A stretch of 24,713 nt of DNA, taken from contig JAFPPJ010000342.1 in the NCBI GenBank assembly GCA_017410745.1, forward strand, positions 1 through 24,713. The letters run 5' to 3'. This document shows positions 7,479-14,547 of this stretch, piece after piece. The notes under the pieces are model-generated. The model saw nothing but the letters and a program-made list of their open reading frames with translations, was not told where the DNA came from and searched no databases. Source of the stretch: Oscillospiraceae bacterium (GTDB lineage: Bacteria > Bacillota > Clostridia > Oscillospirales > Ruminococcaceae). Position numbers and translations under genes: made by a program. Position 1 is the stretch's first letter; the number at the start of each line of letters is the position of its first letter.

Positions 7479-8176
7479 GCCTTCTCTATGAATGCGGGAG
7501 CTGTGAACGAAACACCGTTTGCAAGCAGATGATCCACAAACTGCCTGTAGTATCCGGGCACGAGTTCCTCGGTCTCATCATGTGCATGGAGCAGTATGAT
7601 ATGGCTGCCGTCAGCGAGCATAGGCGCACCGGAGCCGGGATGCTCATCATGTATGCGCTTTATAACGTCCTCTGCAGTAAAGCCGCTGCCCTTTCGGATA
7701 TTGTACTCGGCAACATCGAATGTCCAGAATGTATCTATATCCTTGTCAAAGCCCATATACTTCCAGAAAGGGAATGCTATCTTACGATCATCGAGCTTGT
7801 CAAAGCCATTATCTGCGAGATACTTCTGGAATACAGCCTTGTTCTCTCCGCCCTTGTCGCCGTAGGGGAAGCGGAAGGGTCTGTATCTGCGCTCAACCCC
7901 TGCCGCATCATACAGCCTGTCAAGCACAGCCTCGCACTTCTCTATCTCAGCAAAGCCCTCTTCGGGGGTGAGCTTTGAGAAATTCGGGTGAGAATAGCTG
8001 TGATTGCCGACGATGATGCCGTTTTTCAGAGCATACACCGCATTATCGAAATATCTTTCCACATTCTCGCCCCATGCGAACATAACGGGCTTTATGCCCT
8101 TCTCGCAGAGATAGTCCACTATCGCAGGCGTGTTCTTCGATGCTATATCATCTATCGTAAGTACTGCATTTATCAT
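7475..8176 (-). CDS. Polysaccharide deacetylase (NodB/CE4-like)
   Basis: The 233-residue protein fits the NodB-homology (carbohydrate esterase 4) fold of metal-dependent N- or O-deacetylases. Motif 1 is TIDD (D9, D10) rather than the common TFDD; motif 2 HSYSH supplies metal ligands H59 and H63; motif 3 is RFPYGD (from R102); and a late LLHAHD (H197 or H199) matches motif 5. No signal peptide or membrane segment is visible, so unlike many envelope CE4 enzymes it appears cytosolic. A GGAGGA site sits 6 bases before the ATG. It begins 35 bases after the Cthe_2159-type gene, so it may be the fifth gene of that unit. Possible substrates include acetylated sugars of cell-wall polymers or soluble oligosaccharides. 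Confidence 0.9.
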   Translation of the reverse strand: MINAVLTIDDIASKNTPAIVDYLCEKGIKPVMFAWGENVERYFDNAVYALKNGIIVGNHSYSHPNFSKLTPEEGFAEIEKCEAVLDRLYDAAGVERRYRPFRFPYGDKGGENKAVFQKYLADNGFDKLDDRKIAFPFWKYMGFDKDIDTFWTFDVAEYNIRKGSGFTAEDVIKRIHDEHPGSGAPMLADGSHIILLHAHDETEELVPGYYRQFVDHLLANGVSFTAPAFIEKA

Positions 8177-8211
8177 GTTGTTCCTCCGTTATCATATCCG
8201 TTCAATGGTCA

Positions 8212-9978
8212 TCAGCCTTTTGTGACAGGCGGCCTTCCGAACATACCGCCGCCTTCGACCGCTTCGCCCTTGTCATTGACGATGGTATTGCCCGATACCT
8301 CTATCTCGCACAGCTTTTCGCCGCCCACCTCAAGGGAGTATGTGCCGTCGGCAATATCGGGCGATGTCACGGTGAAAAAGGCAAATCTCTTCACGGGAGC
8401 ATGAGTGCATACCGTATCGCCGTCTGCCGAGATCAGCTTTATCTCCGAAGGCTCCTGCACTGTCGAGAAGAATACCGTGACTGACGGCTGAGAGCTATCA
8501 TATATCTGTGCCATACCTGCGGAGCCTGCCGCAATGACAGTGCCGCCTGTGACCGTAAATCTTCCGTCAAAATCAAGAGGCGCATTGTAATCATCCGCAG
8601 GGCCGTCCACGATAAGCTCGCCGCCGGATATTTCCACATTGCCGTTTGAATCTACGCCATCGCCGCCGGCCTCTACATATACTTTACCGCCCGACATATT
8701 GAAATATACATCGGGTGAAACTTCACGGCCGCCCATAGGAGCACCGCCCGCTGGAGCACCAAAGTCGGGTGCTTCGGGCACATCGCCGAAATCAGGCATA
8801 TCTCCGAAATCCGGCTTGTCTTCATCTCCGTCGGGAGCATCGCCGAAATCGGGGGGCTCCGGCATATTGAAGTCCGGAACTGTGTCTGCCGAGCCGTCGG
8901 TGGCATTTATGCCGTCGTCGGATGCATGCATCCGCCATTCACCGCCGCTGACAGTTACCGACATTCCCTCAAAGCCCTCGGTCGATCTTGTTATATTGCC
9001 TGTACCTCCCGATATATCGAGCCTGATATCCGCATGTATCGCATCTGCGCCGCTGCTTATGAAGAAATCTCCGTCGGTTATTGTCACGTTCTCGCCGTTT
9101 ATCGCATCATCCTGTGAGGTGATCCTTATATCACCGCCGCCTATCGTAAGAGCGTGCTGAGCCTTTATGCCCTTTGCATTCTCACCGATGGCGCTGATAT
9201 TGATGATGCCTCCGGTTATATCCACATTGCCGTGAGTCTCATCCTTATTGTTCGATACAAGGGCATTGCCTGCCGATTCGATATTCAGCGTGCCGCCCGA
9301 GACTGATACGCTGTCCTTGCCCTTTATGCCGTCGCCGCCTGCATATACATTGATATTGCCGCTTTTTATCCTAATATCGTTCTTGCTGTATATGCCATCG
9401 CCCTTGCATTTGACAGTGAGCGTGCCTTCGCCCTTGAAAGTGATGTCATCATCGGCGGAGATGCCGCCTGTATTGCTGTCTTCGCTGAATGACGACAGGC
9501 CGTTCTGCGTCTCATCCTGTATCCTGACGATCACCTTGTCCGCCGACCTGACAAGAAGCACTGCCTCTGCATCCTGTGGTGCAGTAATATCAGCGCCGTT
9601 CAGGATGATCTCTACCTTCTCTTCCTTGCTGACATCGACGGTGATCTGACCGATCATAGTGCCCGTGATCTCATACGCACCGCCCCGGCTGATATTGAGG
9701 AGCGTGCCGTAGGCATTGACACCCGAGCCGTTCACATCGATGCTGTCTTCGGACAGGGTGACTCTTGCATTGAGCGGAAGCTCGTCATTGTCGCCTGACA
9801 CAGTCTCCCCACCCTCCTGTGCGGGTGCCGTCTCATTCTCTGCTGCCTGCGAAGCTGTTTCTGTGCGCTGTTGAGCGGTGACAGCGGGGGCGGAAGCAGC
9901 GGGCTTTTCCGGGGTCTCCTTAGTGCATGCGGTAAATACACATAATACCGCGAGTGCAGCTGTAATGATCTTTCTCAC
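8212..9978 (-). CDS. Cthe_2159-type carbohydrate-binding beta-helix lipoprotein
   Basis: The 588-residue product matches what I know of the Cthe_2159 / DUF4353 carbohydrate-binding family, secreted right-handed beta-helix proteins whose Clostridium thermocellum member binds cellulose and resembles pectate lyases. It begins with a lipoprotein signal peptide ending in FTAC (Cys18), then a Thr/Ala/Glu/Pro linker to about residue 65. Residues 170-360 hold repeated short strands with turns such as GDGI, DDAI, ADAI and DDGI, acidic loops likely to bind calcium. A low-complexity insert with repeated PDFGD units occupies residues 365-418, after which the helix resumes (GGDGVDSNGNVEISGG) to about residue 495, followed by a small C-terminal beta domain. 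The start is GTG at 9976-9978, overlapping the upstream TAG by one base, with a strong AGGAGGTG site. It follows DUF4956 and VTC genes, a known genomic association. Confidence 0.9.
   Translation of the reverse strand: MRKIITAALAVLCVFTACTKETPEKPAASAPAVTAQQRTETASQAAENETAPAQEGGETVSGDNDELPLNARVTLSEDSIDVNGSGVNAYGTLLNISRGGAYEITGTMIGQITVDVSKEEKVEIILNGADITAPQDAEAVLLVRSADKVIVRIQDETQNGLSSFSEDSNTGGISADDDITFKGEGTLTVKCKGDGIYSKNDIRIKSGNINVYAGGDGIKGKDSVSVSGGTLNIESAGNALVSNNKDETHGNVDITGGIINISAIGENAKGIKAQHALTIGGGDIRITSQDDAINGENVTITDGDFFISSGADAIHADIRLDISGGTGNITRSTEGFEGMSVTVSGGEWRMHASDDGINATDGSADTVPDFNMPEPPDFGDAPDGDEDKPDFGDMPDFGDVPEAPDFGAPAGGAPMGGREVSPDVYFNMSGGKVYVEAGGDGVDSNGNVEISGGELIVDGPADDYNAPLDFDGRFTVTGGTVIAAGSAGMAQIYDSSQPSVTVFFSTVQEPSEIKLISADGDTVCTHAPVKRFAFFTVTSPDIADGTYSLEVGGEKLCEIEVSGNTIVNDKGEAVEGGGMFGRPPVTKG
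8725..8886 (-). repeat. PDFGD-repeat acidic linker coding region
   Basis: This stretch encodes residues 365-418 of the beta-helix lipoprotein. It contains PDFGD at residues 376-380, 389-393 and 395-399, a PDFGA at 404-408 and a further PDF at 368-370, separated by short Pro/Glu/Asp/Gly spacers, and ends in a Gly/Ala/Pro-rich segment. The corresponding DNA repeats a GTCGCCGAAATC-like unit on the plus strand, so copy number could change by slippage. It looks like a flexible, strongly acidic loop projecting from the beta helix. Confidence 0.8.
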
Positions 9979-10643
9979 TACAACACCTCCTGTTCAACAG
10001 GTCTGCCGCAGCTGACGGTGAGATTGCCGTTTCTGGTGCGTATCTCATCCATCATAGCCTTGGCGCTCGTTCCCTCCGATATATTGATATCATATTTGAG
10101 CTCGTACAGGCTGCCCATATTCACGGTCTTCGCATATTCAAGAGAATAGCTGACGGTATACTTTTTCAGTATATCATCGAATGCGCCCTCATAGTCAAGA
10201 TCCTCCGGCACTGTTATCTTGAGCTCGCGCATATTCTCTCTTGATTTGCCCACAGGTATCACAGAAAGCAATATCGAGAGCAGGCTCACGACTAACGTCA
10301 TTACTGCCGCAAAGCCGATCTGTCCCATTCCCGTAGCTATGCCTACCGCCATAGAGAGGAATATCGCAGCTATATCACGGGAATTGCCAGGTACGCTCCT
10401 GAATCGTATCAGGCTGAATGCGCCGAGCACTGCCACGCCCGTGCCTACATTGCCGTTTACCATGATGATAACGGACTGCACCATCACAGGCAGAACTATA
10501 AGCGTGCCCACAAAGCTGCGTGAGAACTTTCTCCTGAACATATAGCTTATGGCAGATACACTTCCGCAGCCTATGGAAGCAAGAGAACAGATAAGGAACT
10601 GCTGCAGAGTGATAGCGCCTGTATCGAGTATACTTTTGAACAT
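9978..10643 (-). CDS. DUF4956 integral membrane protein
   Basis: This 221-residue protein shows the DUF4956 pattern: about four to five hydrophobic helices in residues 12-130, with the conserved segment SLIRFRSVPGNSRDIAAIF (residues 77-95), then a soluble C-terminal domain (about 140-221) with alternating strands resembling the small regulatory domain of MgtC-like proteins. DUF4956 genes are commonly found beside VTC-domain polymerase genes in bacteria, as here, which suggests a membrane partner that exports or anchors the polymer or the enzyme; the biochemical role is unknown. An AAGGGGA site precedes the ATG at 10643, 13 bases after the VTC stop. Its TAG overlaps the GTG of the lipoprotein gene by one base, indicating tight coexpression. 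Confidence 0.92.
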   Translation of the reverse strand: MFKSILDTGAITLQQFLICSLASIGCGSVSAISYMFRRKFSRSFVGTLIVLPVMVQSVIIMVNGNVGTGVAVLGAFSLIRFRSVPGNSRDIAAIFLSMAVGIATGMGQIGFAAVMTLVVSLLSILLSVIPVGKSRENMRELKITVPEDLDYEGAFDDILKKYTVSYSLEYAKTVNMGSLYELKYDINISEGTSAKAMMDEIRTRNGNLTVSCGRPVEQEVL

Positions 10644-10656
10644 AAGAATCTTCCCC

Positions 10657-11433
10657 TTAAGAAATAGCCATTTTCATTCCCGCTGAATATTCGCCGAGCT
10701 GCTTGTCACAGCCCCTGAGCTCTTTGCAGTAGTATTCCCCGTACTTGGAATAGGATACGGGATATGCCCTTATCTCCGACAATGCGGATGCCATCCACAG
10801 AGGCATGGCATTGGGTATCTTTATCTCAAGCAGCACCTCATCGGGTGACGTGAGCAGATATCCCCTGTCACCGCATCTCATGTCAAGCTCATCTCTTCTG
10901 CACCTTATGGCAAAGTCAAAGGTCATACGAAGCTCCGTATCGTATATACCCGCCATTGCGATGCGGTCATAGCACATCATCAGCTTGGGATAGGCCTGTC
11001 TGTGCTTTATGGTATAGTCAAGCTCATGCATGATCTGGGTATCGCATGGCATGATGCCGTCCGAGATATACAAGGATGCCTGAGCAAGGGTCATCACAGC
11101 CCTGCGCTTGTACACAGTGCCGCGGAATTTCTTTTTGAGCTCAAGGAAAACTGTATGGCTGTCATCATGGGGAGTGCCGTAGCACCGCAGACGTATCTTC
11201 TCCTTATACTTGGGCTTGGCGATGGAGCGCCGTATTATCTCATCAGTGTCTGTGTCATAATAGAGGCTGTATATAGTTGTGAGACCGTAGCGGTCTACCT
11301 CCATATGATCACTGATGAGCTCGCGCAGTCTCTGATACTGCCTGCGGGAGAGCATATATTTTATCTCTTCCCTTTTGAATACCGATGTCATACTCATCAC
11401 TCTTTCATAATTTCTGATCATATGGTAATACAT
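10657..11433 (-). CDS. VTC-domain polyphosphate polymerase
   Basis: The protein has the VTC tunnel-fold (triphosphate tunnel metalloenzyme) domain that in yeast Vtc4 makes polyphosphate from ATP. Numbered from the first Met, visible family landmarks are FKREEIKYML (19-28), IYSLYYDT (54-61), KYKEKIRLRCYG (75-86), LELKKKFRGTVYKRR (97-111), CYDRIAM (154-160), RMTFD (169-173), the strand LLEIKIP with metal-binding E203 and K205, and SKYG with K230. Basic residues on alternate positions line the expected tunnel. Length (258 residues) equals a stand-alone bacterial VTC enzyme without SPX domain. The longest frame starts at 11433, but the ATG at 11391 (Met15) has an AAAGAG about 8 bases upstream and is a likelier start. 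It lies between an AraC regulator (48-base gap) and DUF4956. Confidence 0.92.
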   Translation of the reverse strand: MYYHMIRNYERVMSMTSVFKREEIKYMLSRRQYQRLRELISDHMEVDRYGLTTIYSLYYDTDTDEIIRRSIAKPKYKEKIRLRCYGTPHDDSHTVFLELKKKFRGTVYKRRAVMTLAQASLYISDGIMPCDTQIMHELDYTIKHRQAYPKLMMCYDRIAMAGIYDTELRMTFDFAIRCRRDELDMRCGDRGYLLTSPDEVLLEIKIPNAMPLWMASALSEIRAYPVSYSKYGEYYCKELRGCDKQLGEYSAGMKMAIS

Positions 11434-11481
11434 TGACCTTAAATCAGACTTAACACTATATGAGAACTGCGTGAAAATACG

Positions 11482-12228
11482 TCAGATCTCTTTTCTCCAT
11501 TCGGTGGGAGATGTACCGCGTATCTGCTTGAACTGCCGCGAGAAATGGACGGCGCTCTTGTATCCGCACAGATATGCTATCTCCTCGATATTATGGTCGG
11601 TGGATGCAAGGTAATGCTCTGCAAGCTCTATCCTGCTCTTGATAACGTCCGCATTGCAGGTGATGCCGAATGCCCGCTTATACAGCTTGTACAGATAGGG
11701 CTCGCTCATTCCCGCAGACTTTGCCATCCGCTCTATCGTCCAGTCCTCAGCCGGGGATGCATATATCATCCGCCTGAGATCGAGGAGTTCCCTGTAGTGG
11801 GGCATATGTCCGTCATCCTCCTCGAGGAAGACCTCCGACAGCAGTGCGCGTATCAGCAGCCCCACCGTCTGCTTATTGCCGCTGCGATAGAAGCAGTCGG
11901 CTATCAGCTTGTAATACTGCGGTACATCCACTCTGCCGTCGATGAAGACGGGAATACCCGTGACCACAGCGGAGGAAAGCCCCTCGCTGCAGGTAAAGTG
12001 CATCCAGTCATTTATATACTCTCCGTCAGCCGCACTGTAATGTACAGGCACATGAGGCGGGAATATAATGAATGTGCCCGGCTCCGTCACAGTGTCTGTG
12101 CCGTTTATCCTGAATACCGCCCTTGTATACACATACAGCATCAGGTATCCTTCAAAGCCGCCCGGAACATCGAGCATGAAATTCCTGTCATGTCTGCACG
12201 CGCAGCCCATACGCACCACAGTAAACAT
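11482..12228 (-). CDS. AraC family transcriptional regulator with cupin-like sensor
   Basis: This 248-residue one-component regulator has an N-terminal AraC-type ligand-binding region (residues about 1-110; hydrophobic strands and TFIIFPPHVPVHY around 52-64, typical of the cupin barrel) and a C-terminal double helix-turn-helix DNA-binding domain. Helix-turn-helix one is about 163-185 (WTIERMAKSAGMSEPYLYKLYKRAFG) and two about 213-235 (NIEEIAYLCGYKSAVHFSRQFK), ending in the family SPTEWR. A GAGG site is just upstream of the ATG. A strong terminator separates it from nfnB, and it precedes the VTC, DUF4956 and lipoprotein genes in the same orientation, so those are its probable targets. Members with this architecture usually sense sugars, which would fit a carbohydrate-binding surface protein. 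Confidence 0.92.
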   Translation of the reverse strand: MFTVVRMGCACRHDRNFMLDVPGGFEGYLMLYVYTRAVFRINGTDTVTEPGTFIIFPPHVPVHYSAADGEYINDWMHFTCSEGLSSAVVTGIPVFIDGRVDVPQYYKLIADCFYRSGNKQTVGLLIRALLSEVFLEEDDGHMPHYRELLDLRRMIYASPAEDWTIERMAKSAGMSEPYLYKLYKRAFGITCNADVIKSRIELAEHYLASTDHNIEEIAYLCGYKSAVHFSRQFKQIRGTSPTEWRKEI

Positions 12229-12249
12229 TATGCCTCATCCTCTCATGTC

Positions 12250-12277
12250 AAAACAGCCGACAGCGCCTGCTGCCGGC
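12250..12277 (-). terminator. Rho-independent terminator after nfnB
   Basis: On the minus strand GCCGGCAGC, an AGGC loop and GCTGTCGGC form a 9-bp stem with one G-T wobble, followed by TGTTTTG. It lies directly after the nfnB stop and before the araC start. It should end the kinase-regulator-nfnA-nfnB transcript, implying a separate promoter for araC close to 12228-12250 or read-through. Confidence 0.8.
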
Positions 12278-12283
12278 CGTATA

Positions 12284-13672
12284 CTACTTCTGCCTGAGAT
12301 ATTCGTCAATGGATGCAGCCGCTGTCTTGCCTGCGCCCATCGCAAGTATAACTGTCGCAGCACCGGTCACAGCGTCACCGCCTGCATACACGCCCTTGCG
12401 GGATGTAAGTCCGGTGGCCTCATCGGCTACTATGCAGCCCCACCTGTTAGTATCAAGCCCGTCTGTGGTGGACTTGATGAGCGGGTTGGGAGATGTGCCT
12501 ATCGCCATTATCACGCAGTCCACATCAATAACGTGCTCAGAGCCCTCTATCTTTATAGGTCTGCGCCTGCCTGAATCATCGGGCTCGCCAAGCTCCATGG
12601 ATACACATTCCATACCGCATACTACGCTGTTCTCGTCGCCTAAGATGCGCACGGGATTTGTGAGGGTCCTGAATATGATGCCCTCTTCCTTAGCGTGTTC
12701 GATCTCCTCTGCACGGGCAGGGAGCTCCTCCTCACCGCGGCGGTACACGATATATACCTCTTCAGCGCCGAGTCTGAGAGCGGAACGTGCAGCATCCATA
12801 GCCACATTGCCGCCGCCTACCACTGCAACGCGCTTGTTCTGCTTTATGGGCGTAGCACTGCCGGGCTTGTATGCCTTCATGAGGTTGACACGGGTAAGGA
12901 ACTCGTTTGCGGAATATACGCCCTTGAGGTTTTCTCCGGGTATCTTCATGAAATTGGGCAGACCTGCGCCGCTTCCTATAAATACAGCCTCAAAGCCGTC
13001 CTCAAAGAGCTCATCTATTGTGATCGTTCTGCCGATAATAACATTGGTCTCTATCTTTACGCCGATGTCGCGCAGACCGTCTATCTCACGCTCAACGATA
13101 GACTTGGGAAGTCTGAATTCGGGTATGCCATACACAAGCACGCCGCCTGCAAGATGAAGTGCCTCATATACAGTGACCTCATAGCCCTTCTTGGCAAGGT
13201 CACCCGCACAGGTAAGACCTGCAGGACCAGCACCTATGACAGCTACCTTCCTGCCGTTCGATACGGGCTTCTCGGGCTTTTCGGTGACATGCTCATTATG
13301 CCAGTCGGCAGCAAAGCGCTCAAGTCTGCCTATACCTACGGGCTCGCCCTTCTTGCCCCTTACACATACGCCCTCACACTGGGACTCCTGGGGACATACA
13401 CGTCCGCATACTGCGGGGAGCGAGGAGGATGCGGATATCACCTTGTACGCTTCCTCAAATTCGCCCTCGGCTATCTTCTTGATAAAGCCGGGGATATCTA
13501 TATTGACGGGACATCCCTTGACGCAGTTTGCAGTCTTGCACTGCAGGCAGCGGGATGCTTCGTCCATTGCCATTTCGGCGGTATAGCCCAGTGCTACCTC
13601 GCTGAAATTCTTGTTTCTGACATTCGGATCCTGAGAGGGCATAGGATTCTTCACAAGAGACATATTAGCCAT
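12284..13672 (-). CDS. nfnB: NfnB / NADPH-dependent glutamate synthase-like flavoprotein subunit
   Basis: The 462-residue protein belongs to the glutamate synthase small subunit-like flavoprotein family (often annotated GltA). Next to an NfnA homologue it is best read as the large subunit of electron-bifurcating NADH-dependent reduced ferredoxin:NADP+ oxidoreductase, which moves electrons between ferredoxin, NADH and NADPH in anaerobes. Two sets of four cysteines ligate [4Fe-4S] clusters: C42, C45, C50, C54 and C89, C93, C99, C103. An FAD-binding GAGPAG lies at residues 147-152 and the NADP-binding GGGNVAMD at 286-293. A GGAGGTG site precedes the ATG, 12 bases after the nfnA stop. A terminator follows. 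A stand-alone glutamate synthase role is less likely given the nfnA partner. Confidence 0.92.
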   Translation of the reverse strand: MANMSLVKNPMPSQDPNVRNKNFSEVALGYTAEMAMDEASRCLQCKTANCVKGCPVNIDIPGFIKKIAEGEFEEAYKVISASSSLPAVCGRVCPQESQCEGVCVRGKKGEPVGIGRLERFAADWHNEHVTEKPEKPVSNGRKVAVIGAGPAGLTCAGDLAKKGYEVTVYEALHLAGGVLVYGIPEFRLPKSIVEREIDGLRDIGVKIETNVIIGRTITIDELFEDGFEAVFIGSGAGLPNFMKIPGENLKGVYSANEFLTRVNLMKAYKPGSATPIKQNKRVAVVGGGNVAMDAARSALRLGAEEVYIVYRRGEEELPARAEEIEHAKEEGIIFRTLTNPVRILGDENSVVCGMECVSMELGEPDDSGRRRPIKIEGSEHVIDVDCVIMAIGTSPNPLIKSTTDGLDTNRWGCIVADEATGLTSRKGVYAGGDAVTGAATVILAMGAGKTAAASIDEYLRQK

Positions 13673-13684
13673 GATGCACCTCCA

Positions 13685-14518
13685 TCAGTCCGCATAGAGA
13701 CGACATGTCTCTTCATGCTGTTCGCGTTCAAAGGGCTTGTACATCGCGCCTCTGACCATTGCCTCATCAAAATCCACCAGATGTCCGTCAAACTCGGGAC
13801 CGTCAACGCAGGCAAACTTAGTCTCTCCGCCTACGGTAAGACGGCAGCCGCCGCACATGCCCGTACCGTCTATCATAACGGGATTCATGGATACGATAGT
13901 CTTTATGCCGTATTCCTTGGTCACGGCAGCAACGAACTTCATCATTATCAGCGGACCTATCGCTATGACTTCATCATACTTCTCGCCGCTGTCTATAAGC
14001 TCCTTGAGCGCATTCGTGACAAGACCCTTTGTGCCGTATGAACCGTCATCGGTCATCATCACGAACTTATCGGAACAGGCCTTGAACTCATCCTCAAGTA
14101 TCACAAGATCCTTATTGCGGAAGCCTACTACGGAATGCACCTCGCAGCCCGTCTCACGCAGCTTCTTTGCTACGGGATATGCGATAGCACAGCCTACGCC
14201 GCCGCCTACTACTGCGACCTTCTTGAGTCCCTCAACATGAGTGGGATTGCCGAGAGGGCCTGCAAAATCCTGGATGCTGTCGCCTTCGTTCAGATGCGCA
14301 AGCTTCTCCGTAGTAGCACCGACCACCTGGAATATGATGGTGACTGTGCCCTTCTCTCTGTCATAGTCTCCTACTGTAAGAGGGATCCTCTCGCCCTCAG
14401 CATCCACGCGCAGGATGATGAACTGCCCCGGCTCTGCCTTCCTGGCAACAGCGGGCGCCTCTATGTCCATCAGTATAACGGTGGGATTGAGGACTTTCTT
14501 TCTCACGATCTTATACAT
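13685..14518 (-). CDS. nfnA: NfnA, ferredoxin-NADP reductase-like FAD/2Fe-2S subunit
   Basis: This protein (277 residues) resembles the small subunit of the Nfn complex and the related sulfide dehydrogenase and PyrK-like reductases. It binds FAD with the RIPLTVGDY strand (residues 44-52), NAD(H) with GGGVG (105-109), and a [2Fe-2S] cluster with C222, C225 and C237; D217 sits in the position where Nfn structures use an aspartate ligand. The longest frame begins at 14551, but the ATG at 14516-14518 has AAAGGA eight bases upstream and gives the standard MYKIVRKK start, so I chose it. It lies 29 bases after the response regulator gene and 12 before nfnB, hence the same transcription unit. The pair would form a cytosolic heterodimer. 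Confidence 0.93.
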   Translation of the reverse strand: MYKIVRKKVLNPTVILMDIEAPAVARKAEPGQFIILRVDAEGERIPLTVGDYDREKGTVTIIFQVVGATTEKLAHLNEGDSIQDFAGPLGNPTHVEGLKKVAVVGGGVGCAIAYPVAKKLRETGCEVHSVVGFRNKDLVILEDEFKACSDKFVMMTDDGSYGTKGLVTNALKELIDSGEKYDEVIAIGPLIMMKFVAAVTKEYGIKTIVSMNPVMIDGTGMCGGCRLTVGGETKFACVDGPEFDGHLVDFDEAMVRGAMYKPFEREQHEETCRLYAD

Positions 14519-14547
14519 GATTTCATTCCTTTCGCAGCAGCACGGGA

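Noticed and set aside
11392..11433. Upstream start for the VTC polymerase at 11433
   Set aside because: Reported as the outer limit because it cannot be excluded, but the spacing of AAGG to that ATG is too short and the extra 14 residues are not family-like; the ATG at 11391 is preferred.
12695..14041. Plus-strand open frame of 448 codons opposite nfnA and nfnB
   Set aside because: It spans two certain genes on the other strand and its translation has no family resemblance.
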